Shown here one piece after another: positions 26,691 to 32,122 of a DNA stretch of 32,122 bases. Origin of the DNA: Pseudomonadota bacterium. GTDB lineage: Bacteria; Pseudomonadota; Alphaproteobacteria; G022571365. The notes beneath the pieces were generated by a model. That model did no database searches, was not told the origin of the DNA, and was given only the letters and a program-made list of their open reading frames with translations. The position numbers and the translations under genes are program-made. The stretch lies in contig JACZXZ010000024.1 of NCBI GenBank assembly GCA_022571365.1, positions 1 through 32,122 of the forward strand, read 5' to 3'. The stretch's first letter is position 1. Each line of letters starts with the position of its first letter.

Positions 26691-27620
26691 GTGCGCGCGG
26701 CGGACGCCCGCCCGACGGCCCGGCGGGCCGGAGTGCTCGCGGCACTGGCTGCGACCGCGACGTTGGCCTGGGTGAGCGTGGTGGAGAGTGCCCCGATCAC
26801 CTCCAACACGGCCATCACGCTGGCGCCGGGGGAGTTCGTTCTGCGCGAGCAGTTCGTCCTCGACGAGTCGGGCGACGACCCGAGCGGCGCCGACCGCGAC
26901 CGGGAGGTCAAGGGCGTGATCTCGGTGCTCGGCTATGCGGTGGACCGGGACCTGATGCTGTTCGGGGTGCTGCCCTACCTGGAAAAACGGCTCGAACTCA
27001 CGGAGGACGGCGAGCGCCGCGCCCGCAGCGCGCGGGGCGTCGCAGACCTCAGGCTGTTCGCCCGCTACACGGTTTTCCGAAGGAACTGGCTGGGCGGGCT
27101 CTTCCGCATCAGCCCTTTCGCCGGCGTCGAGACGCCGACCGGCGAGGACGACAAGAGCGACGCCTTCGGCCGCCTGCCCGCCGACATCCAGCTCGGCTCC
27201 GGCTCCTGGGATCCGTTCGCCGGGCTGGTCGCGACCTACCAGACGCTCGAGTTCGAGATCGACGGCCAGATCGCTTACCAGGCCAACACCAGGGCCAACG
27301 GCTTCGCCTTCGGCGACGTGGCCCGGGCCGACGCCTCGATCCAGTACCGCCTGTGGCCGCGCGAGCTCGGGAGCGGCGTGCCGGCCTTCGTGTACGGCGT
27401 CCTGGAAGCCAACCTGATCCATAAGGGCAAGAACCGAAGCGGTGGCGTCACGGACCGGAATTCCGGAGGCACCACCCTGTTCCTCGTGCCCGGCCTGCAG
27501 TACGCGAGCAAGCGGTGGGTGTTCGAGGCCGCGGTGCAGTTGCCGGCGGTCCAAGACCTCAACGGCACGGCTCTGGAGAAGGACTACATTGTGCGCGGCG
27601 GCTTCCGGGCCAACTTCTGA
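26691..27620 (+). CDS. Predicted outer-membrane beta-barrel protein of the mer-like operon
   Basis: A 309-residue exported protein. After a signal sequence (basic start, hydrophobic stretch LAALAATATLAWVSVV, cleavage near ESA) the chain alternates polar and hydrophobic residues and ends in a Phe (GGFRANF), as outer-membrane barrels do. Segments such as ISPFAGVETPTGEDD and IQLGSGSWDPFAGLVATYQT resemble transporter-like proteins of the meta-pathway phenol-degradation/MetA family. The GTG at 26691 has GAGGAG 7 bases ahead; another GTG at 26682 would overlap the previous stop. It is placed between the MerP-like and MerT-like genes, which suggests a channel or sensor for the same substrate. No cysteine-based site is evident. 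Confidence 0.7.
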   Translation: MRAADARPTARRAGVLAALAATATLAWVSVVESAPITSNTAITLAPGEFVLREQFVLDESGDDPSGADRDREVKGVISVLGYAVDRDLMLFGVLPYLEKRLELTEDGERRARSARGVADLRLFARYTVFRRNWLGGLFRISPFAGVETPTGEDDKSDAFGRLPADIQLGSGSWDPFAGLVATYQTLEFEIDGQIAYQANTRANGFAFGDVARADASIQYRLWPRELGSGVPAFVYGVLEANLIHKGKNRSGGVTDRNSGGTTLFLVPGLQYASKRWVFEAAVQLPAVQDLNGTALEKDYIVRGGFRANF

Positions 27621-27666
27621 CAATCGCTCCGCCGATGTCTTCCAACCATGAGAAAGTGAAGCGGCC

Positions 27667-28083
27667 ATGAACCACGGGACGACCCCAAGCCCTCGAGGCC
27701 TTTCCCTCCCTGTCAGGAAGATAACAAGTGTCGAGCGCAAAACGCTCCTTTCTGCCGGGAGCGTCCTCGCGGCGCTGGGTGCAGTGGTCTGCTGCGTCGG
27801 GTCCATGCTGTTGCTGAGCCTCGGGGTCACCGGCGCGTGGCTCGGCAATTTCAATGCCCTCTATCCCTATCGCCCCTACCTTATCGGGATCGCGTTGGCC
27901 CTGCTCGCGGCCCGCTACCTCTGGGTCTATCGCAAGCGGCGCGATTGCCGGGAAGAAGCGAAGGCCTGCCCGACCCCGTTCGCGACTCGGTTCGACAAGG
28001 CGGCGCTCTGGGTCTCGGCCGCGCTGATCGCCGTGGCGATCGGCCTGCCTTATGCCGCGCCATGGCTGTTGAGCGCTTCTTGA
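27667..28083 (+). CDS. MerT-like inner-membrane importer
   Basis: A 138-residue membrane protein with three predicted helices (about 30-56, 66-87 and 112-133). MerT hallmarks are clear: the vicinal cysteines Cys42-Cys43 in helix 1, the loop GVTGAWLGNFNALYPYRPYL after it, and a second cysteine pair, Cys94 and Cys101 (RDCREEAKAC), in the cytoplasmic loop between helices 2 and 3. In MerT these pairs take Hg(II) from MerP and release it inside. Here no merA follows to reduce the metal. The N-terminus is about 20 residues longer than in classical MerT. The gene starts 46 bases after the barrel gene. Confidence 0.88.
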   Translation: MNHGTTPSPRGLSLPVRKITSVERKTLLSAGSVLAALGAVVCCVGSMLLLSLGVTGAWLGNFNALYPYRPYLIGIALALLAARYLWVYRKRRDCREEAKACPTPFATRFDKAALWVSAALIAVAIGLPYAAPWLLSAS

Positions 28084-28096
28084 GGAAGGCCCGCCC

Positions 28097-29080
28097 GTGA
28101 GGCGCAGAGTCGTTTTCCGGTCTCTCGTCGTCCTGGTCCTTGTCTTTGCCGGTCTGATTGCGGCCGCCTGGCTGGCCTTCGTTCCCTGGCCGAAGGAGCC
28201 GAGTTACGTCTTCATCGCCGCCTGGGGCGGGCCGGGCTCCGATCCCGGCCGGTTCAACGATCCGACCGGCATCGCGCTCGCGGGCGGGGAGCTGTTCGTC
28301 AGCGACTCGCGCAACGCCCGTATTCAGGTCTTCGACCGCGACGGCAACTTCAAGCGCGCCTTCGGCATCAAGGGCGAGGGCGCCGGGCAGCTCGGCCGGC
28401 CCATGAATCTGACCGTCTTCGGCGGCGAGCTCTATGTCGCCGACTACTGGAACGACCGGATCGAGGTCTTCGCCCTCGACGGCACCCACAGGCGGACCAT
28501 CGGCCGCAAGGGCAGCGGCCCCGGCGAGTTCAACGCCCCCGGCGGCGTCGCCGTGGCGCCCAACGGCGATCTGTTCGTCGCGGATTTCCACAACCAGAGA
28601 GTCCAGCAGCTTCGCCCCGACGGAAGTTTCGTCCGGCAATGGGGGACGACCCGGGAGCGCGGGAGCGCGGCGGGGATGTTCAACTATCCGACCGACGTGG
28701 CGCTTGGCCCCGACGGCACGCTTTATGTCGCCGACGGGTACAACGACCGGATTCAGGCCTTCTCCCCCGACGGCGCTTTCCTGGACAAATGGGGCGGGCC
28801 TTTCGCGATCAACGTCCACGGTCCGTTCCAGGGCTGGTTCGCCACGGTGACCGGCCTCGCCGTGGATCGCGCGGGACACGTCTTCGTCGCCGACTTCTAC
28901 AACAACCGGGTCCAGAAATTCGCGCCCGACGGCACCTTTCTCACGGCCTTCGGAGAGCCGGGCGACGGCGCCGGTCAATTCGACCACCCCATTGCGGTGG
29001 CGGTCGGCGATGACGACACGGTCTTCGTGGCCGATTACGGCAACAACCGTATCCTCGCCTGGCGACCGCCCGGCGGCTAG
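28097..29080 (+). CDS. Membrane-anchored six-NHL-repeat beta-propeller protein
   Basis: A 327-residue protein. A basic start and one hydrophobic helix (about 8-28) anchor it, leaving the rest in the periplasm. Six NHL repeats follow, each with a pattern like PxGVAVxxxGxLFVADxxNxRVQxFxPDG; the clearest are VFVADFYNNRVQKFAPDG and VFVADYGNNRILAWRPPGG. They should close a six-bladed propeller. NHL propellers bind proteins or small ligands; some are lyases, but no catalytic set is apparent. GTG start with GAGGAAGG 9-10 bases ahead, 13 bases after the MerT-like gene, so it is the last gene of the operon. Its 3' end is tandemly duplicated. Confidence 0.85.
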   Translation: MRRRVVFRSLVVLVLVFAGLIAAAWLAFVPWPKEPSYVFIAAWGGPGSDPGRFNDPTGIALAGGELFVSDSRNARIQVFDRDGNFKRAFGIKGEGAGQLGRPMNLTVFGGELYVADYWNDRIEVFALDGTHRRTIGRKGSGPGEFNAPGGVAVAPNGDLFVADFHNQRVQQLRPDGSFVRQWGTTRERGSAAGMFNYPTDVALGPDGTLYVADGYNDRIQAFSPDGAFLDKWGGPFAINVHGPFQGWFATVTGLAVDRAGHVFVADFYNNRVQKFAPDGTFLTAFGEPGDGAGQFDHPIAVAVGDDDTVFVADYGNNRILAWRPPGG

Positions 29081-29120
29081 GCTTTATCCTCGCCTGGCGA
29101 CCGCCTGGCGGCTAGCCTTT
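29051..29120. repeat. 35-bp tandem duplication spanning the NHL gene stop
   Basis: 29051-29085 and 29086-29120 match at 33 of 35 positions by eye. The first copy encodes the last residues of the NHL protein and its TAG; the second repeats the same coding sequence and stop downstream. It is a recent local duplication and does not extend the protein. Confidence 0.85.
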
Positions 29121-29182
29121 GTACTCATGAGGCTTGGTTCTTAATAAAGTGCGCAGGCGTTGGACCTGGAGCTTCGCCCACC

Positions 29183-29210
29183 GATGTCCGCTAGTGACCC
29201 GAAGCGGACC
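29183..29210. repeat. REP-like palindrome, copy C
   Basis: GATGTCCGCT and GAAGCGGACC flank AGTGACCC, the same unit as at 2960 and 5642. It lies at the 3' end of glpK, between convergent genes. Confidence 0.7.
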
Positions 29211-29222
29211 CGAAAGAAATTC

Positions 29223-30713
29223 TTATCCAGTCAACGTCCTTCTCACCGCGTCCCGCCAACCTTCGTAGCGTTGCTCCCGCAAGTCGGTGTCAAGCTGCGG
29301 CGAGAAACGTCGGTCGAGCGCCCACGTTTCGGCAAAACCGTCGAGGCCCGGATACACGTCGCGATGCATTCCGGCGAGGTAGGCGGCCCCCAATGCCGTC
29401 GTTTCAAGAACGCGGGGACGGTCGACCGGGGCGCCGAGAATGTCAGCCAGGAACTGCATGGTCCAGTCCGATACGGTCATGCCGCCATCGACGCGCAGGA
29501 CCGTATCGACGCCAGCGCCGGACCAGTCTCCCTTCATGGCTTCCAACAGATCACGGGTCTGGTAGCCAACGCTTTCCAAAGCGGCGCGGGCGAATTCGGC
29601 CGGGCCCGTGCCCCGGGTTATGCCGAACAGGGCGCCGCGCGCTTCTGCATCCCAATACGGGGCGCCCAACCCGACGAAGGCGGGAACCAGAAAGACGTCC
29701 TGGTTTTCGTCCGCATCACGCGCTAATTCATCCGCCTGCGCCGCATGGTCAATGATCTTCAGCCCATCGCGCAACCATTGCACGGCCGCGCCGGCGATGA
29801 AGATGGATCCTTCAAGGGCATAGATCGGCTGGCCGCCGAGCTGGTAGGCGATGGTCGTCAGCAGCCGATTGGTCGAGGGAACAGCGGTTTGCCCGGTATT
29901 GAGGAGCGCAAAACAGCCGGTCCCATACGTAGCCTTCATCATGCCCGGCTGAAAACAGGCCTGGCCGACGGTTGCGGCCTGTTGGTCTCCGGCAACGCCG
30001 CCAATGAGAATGGGGCCGCCGAAAAGGTCCGTGGCCGTTTCGCCGTAATCATCGGCACAGTCCATGACCTCCGGCAGAACAGACATCGGCACCCGGAAGA
30101 GGTCGCACATTTCGCTCGACCATCGGCCTTCATGTATATCGTACAGCAGGGTTCGGCTGGCGTTGGTGGCATCGGTCGCGTGGACCTTGCCGCCAGTCAG
30201 GCGCCATAGAAGAAAGCTATCAATGGTGCCGAACGCCAATCGTCCAGCATTGGCGGCGTCGCGGGCCCCGTCCACGTTATCGAGAATCCAGGCAACCTTG
30301 GTGCCCGAAAAATAAGGGTCGAGCAACAATCCGGTTCGCGCAGCGACCTTGGGTTCGTGTCCGGCATTTTTCAATTCCGCACAGGCATCGGCGGTGCGCC
30401 GGTCCTGCCACACGATGGCCCGGTGAAGGGGCCTGCCATTTTCCCGGTCCCAGACGACGGTTGTTTCGCGTTGGTTGGCGATGCCGATGGCCGCGATTTC
30501 GCCTGCCGTGGCGCCCGCTTTGGCGATGGCTTCCCGGCACATCGATAGGGTCGTTTCCCAAATATCCTCGGGATCGTGTTCGACCCATCCCGATTGGGGA
30601 AAGTGCTGGTCAAATTCCTTCTGCGCGGTGGCGACGGGGACATGGGTTTCATCGAACAGGATCGCGCGCGACGACGTGGTTCCCTGATCAATGGCAAGAA
30701 CGTAATTGGACAT
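29223..30713 (-). CDS. glpK: Glycerol kinase
   Basis: A 496-residue sugar-kinase-fold enzyme that phosphorylates glycerol with ATP. Motifs: [15 protein letters not shown] at the start, [73 protein letters not shown] and [14 protein letters not shown]. Length fits the family (about 500). GGGAGGA lies 10-12 bases before the ATG at 30711-30713. Glycerol uptake (glpF) and glycerol 3-phosphate dehydrogenase (glpD) genes are absent, so it is an orphan here. Codon use looks less GC-extreme than in the core block, which may indicate later acquisition. It is flanked on both sides by REP-like repeats. Confidence 0.96.
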   Translation of the reverse strand: MSNYVLAIDQGTTSSRAILFDETHVPVATAQKEFDQHFPQSGWVEHDPEDIWETTLSMCREAIAKAGATAGEIAAIGIANQRETTVVWDRENGRPLHRAIVWQDRRTADACAELKNAGHEPKVAARTGLLLDPYFSGTKVAWILDNVDGARDAANAGRLAFGTIDSFLLWRLTGGKVHATDATNASRTLLYDIHEGRWSSEMCDLFRVPMSVLPEVMDCADDYGETATDLFGGPILIGGVAGDQQAATVGQACFQPGMMKATYGTGCFALLNTGQTAVPSTNRLLTTIAYQLGGQPIYALEGSIFIAGAAVQWLRDGLKIIDHAAQADELARDADENQDVFLVPAFVGLGAPYWDAEARGALFGITRGTGPAEFARAALESVGYQTRDLLEAMKGDWSGAGVDTVLRVDGGMTVSDWTMQFLADILGAPVDRPRVLETTALGAAYLAGMHRDVYPGLDGFAETWALDRRFSPQLDTDLREQRYEGWRDAVRRTLTG

Positions 30714-30776
30714 GGCGCCTCATCCTCCCAAGACAGCGGTGTTATGAGCCGAAGTCTGACACTCGGTGCCGTGACG

Positions 30777-30841
30777 ACCGCTTTCGGGTAGTTAGCAGAC
30801 ATTCAAAGCGACAATGTCCGTTCCTGGCTACCAACAGACAT
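30777..30841. repeat. REP-like palindromes, two adjacent units (copy D)
   Basis: The first unit, 30777-30803, reads ACCGCTTTCGGGTAGTTAGC then AGACATT. The second has ATGTCCGTT (30814-30822) inverted at AACAGACAT (30833-30841). Both are diverged members of the family at 2960, 5642 and 29183. They lie about 65 bases upstream of glpK. Confidence 0.6.
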
Positions 30842-30947
30842 CGCCGGCGCTGGTCAAAGGCCAACCAAAGGCGACCTTACTAGACCTTAACTATGGGTAC
30901 GCGGCCCTCGTGCACGGCCGCGCGCAACCCCGCGCCGGAGCCCCGGC

Positions 30948-31055
30948 CCTCATGCTTCGGCATGCTTCGACGAGCTCAGCATGAGGGTCTCACAGCTCGG
31001 CATGAGGACCTCAGCCTGAGCCTTGTAGGACCTCAGCATCAGCATGAGGTCCATG
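30948..31055. repeat. AGCATGAGG-type dispersed repeats
   Basis: CCTCATGCT (30948-30956) is inverted at AGCATGAGG (30978-30986) around a CATGCTTCGACGAGCTC core. Variants of GCATGAGG follow at about 31009 and 31042. The block resembles the CATGCTTCGAGACGG/CAGCATGAGG unit at about 15265-15300. No gene is seen between 30714 and 31072. Confidence 0.7.
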
Positions 31056-31072
31056 TTTTACCTCGTTGACCC

Positions 31073-31963
31073 TCAGTCCGCCGGCCGTTGGCGCCGGACG
31101 ATGGCGCTGATCGGCACCAGGGCGAAGCCCCGCCCCTCGACCTCGGGCAACCATCGCGCAAGCTCGGCGAGGGTCACGTCATGGAGATGTCCGATGCCCA
31201 CGGCGAATCCGTCCTGGCGCGCCACCTGCTCGAGCTCGGCGAGGCGGGCGCGCACCGCCTCCGGCGCGACCTCGTTGTCGAGGAACACGTTCCGCTCGGC
31301 GTGGGGGACGCCAAGGTCGCGGGCGATCCGCACGGCCACCGACTCGCGCGTCGTCCTCGAGTCGAGGAACAACAGCCCGCGCGCCTTGAGCTCCGTCATG
31401 ACCGTGCGCATGGCCGAGGAGTCGGCGGTGAACCCGCTGCCCATGTGGTTGCTGACGCCGACATAGCCGTCGAAACGGGCGAGGCCCCAGCGGAGCCGGC
31501 GCAGTATTTCGCCGTGGTCGAGGCCGGTCATGAGGGCATTGGGGCCCGGATCGGCCAAACCGTCGTCCGGTTCCATCGGCAGGTGGACGATGAGCTCGTG
31601 CCCGGACGCGTATGCCGCCGCCGTCTGGGCGGCCAAGTCGTGGGCATAGGGAAGGAAGGCGAAGGTGAGCGGCCCCTTCAGGGTCATGGCCTGGAGTGAA
31701 CGCTGCCTGTCGATGCCGGCGTCGTCGATGACAATGGCGATCATCGGCCGCCCCTCGGCGCCCGAAACCGGCACGGCGTAGCGTTGCCACGCCGCTTCCC
31801 CCGCTTCGGCCCGCGGGGCGACCGCGGCGGCTGTCGGCAGGTTCGCCTGCTGCGCGGCCGCAGGCGGTGCGGGCGCTGGCCGCACCGGCGGCGCTGGCGC
31901 TTGCGTGCGAACGTCTGTCCAAGCAGAAGCGTGAGCTGGAATACGCCGTGGGGGTCGACCCAC
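31073..31963 (-). CDS. Divergent polysaccharide deacetylase family (YibQ-like), N-terminus missing
   Basis: The frame gives 296 codons. Residues about 75-296 are a complete divergent polysaccharide deacetylase domain (DUF610/YibQ): [61 protein letters not shown] and [13 protein letters not shown]. An Ala/Pro linker (about 20-60) precedes it. Family members usually start with a membrane anchor before the linker; here there is none, and the first 20 codons are antisense to a GGDEF frame. The real gene is therefore probably cut near 31.9 kb. Relatives sit near envC and ctpA genes and are thought to act on the cell envelope; neither neighbour is here. Confidence 0.82.
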   Translation of the reverse strand: MGRPPRRIPAHASAWTDVRTQAPAPPVRPAPAPPAAAQQANLPTAAAVAPRAEAGEAAWQRYAVPVSGAEGRPMIAIVIDDAGIDRQRSLQAMTLKGPLTFAFLPYAHDLAAQTAAAYASGHELIVHLPMEPDDGLADPGPNALMTGLDHGEILRRLRWGLARFDGYVGVSNHMGSGFTADSSAMRTVMTELKARGLLFLDSRTTRESVAVRIARDLGVPHAERNVFLDNEVAPEAVRARLAELEQVARQDGFAVGIGHLHDVTLAELARWLPEVEGRGFALVPISAIVRRQRPAD

Positions 31964-32122
31964 TCACCGGACTGTTCAATCGTCGCTACTTTGACGCTCG
32001 GCTCGAGGAGGAAATGGGCCGTGCCCGCCGGCTCAATCTGGACCTCTCGCTGCTCAACATTGATGTTGACGACTTCAAGTCCTTGAACGACTCGCACGGC
32101 CATTTGGCCGGCGATGCTGTCT
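31903..32122 (+). CDS. GGDEF-domain protein fragment (partial at both ends)
   Basis: The frame runs off the window. It starts with a coiled-coil lead-in ([14 protein letters not shown]) and then the beginning of a GGDEF domain: [19 protein letters not shown] and [18 protein letters not shown], which contains the metal-binding Asp. The window ends before the GG[DE]EF signature, so cyclase activity cannot be judged. Upstream the frame is open only to TAG 31780-31782 and has no ATG before the domain. That upstream part is antisense to the deacetylase linker, so the natural 5' end is missing. The lead-in resembles that of PleD-like response regulators. Confidence 0.8.

Noticed and set aside
28097-29080. 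The operon as a standard mercury-resistance locus
   Set aside because: No merA or merB is present, the regulator lacks the Cys82 equivalent, and two genes are foreign to classical mer.
29160-29726. A plus-strand frame starting in the REP palindrome with MSASDPKRT-like text
   Set aside because: It arises from the REP unit plus the antisense of glpK; such products are a known mis-annotation of this repeat family.

Overview
The window looks like a high-GC alphaproteobacterium of the Rhodospirillales type. The clearest sign is the minus-strand housekeeping block tpiA-secG-pyrG-kdsA-eno-ftsB-pdhA-pdhB-pdhC-lpd-lipA-ratA. It is flanked by a convergent ispDF-pgpA-pncC block and a divergent ppiD-trpE block. 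PdhB carries its own lipoyl domain, which is common in this class. KdsA shows a Gram-negative envelope with Kdo-containing lipopolysaccharide. TAG, TGA and TAA are all used as ordinary stops. I found no tRNA, rRNA, CRISPR array, transposase or integrase.

Layout. 1-2742 is a lower-GC accessory stretch of small proteins: two zinc-ribbon proteins, a CxxC/basic protein, a DUF4145-type protein, and a HEPN-like gene broken by an in-frame TAG. 2743-5776 holds a hemerythrin-like gene behind a near-consensus FNR/CRP-type box, an Amt ammonium transporter, and a repeat-rich intergenic region. 5777-21261 is core metabolism: isoprenoid precursors, phosphatidylglycerol, NMN salvage, pyruvate dehydrogenase with lipoate synthesis, enolase, Kdo synthesis, CTP synthesis, a Sec subunit and triosephosphate isomerase. 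21473-24853 is a ppiD-trpE pair. After trpE the usual trpG-trpD-trpC continuation is absent.

25019-29080 is the most interesting part. A YnfA-type membrane protein is followed by a compact plus-strand operon. It encodes a MerR-family regulator, a cysteine-rich thioredoxin-like protein, a periplasmic HMA-domain (MerP-like) protein, a predicted outer-membrane barrel, a MerT-like importer and a membrane-anchored six-repeat NHL protein. The operon starts at a mer-type operator with CCGTAC/GTACGG half-sites, but no mercuric reductase (merA) is present. The regulator lacks the cysteine matching MerR Cys82. The set reads as a cysteine-based metal or metalloid handling system running from outer membrane to cytoplasm, related to but distinct from mer. 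Its substrate is not known from sequence.

29223-32122 holds an orphan glycerol kinase, dispersed palindromic repeats, and a divergent polysaccharide deacetylase (YibQ-like). Near 31.9 kb the deacetylase meets the middle of a GGDEF gene. Both genes have lost their N-termini there, so this is either a rearrangement breakpoint or an assembly join.
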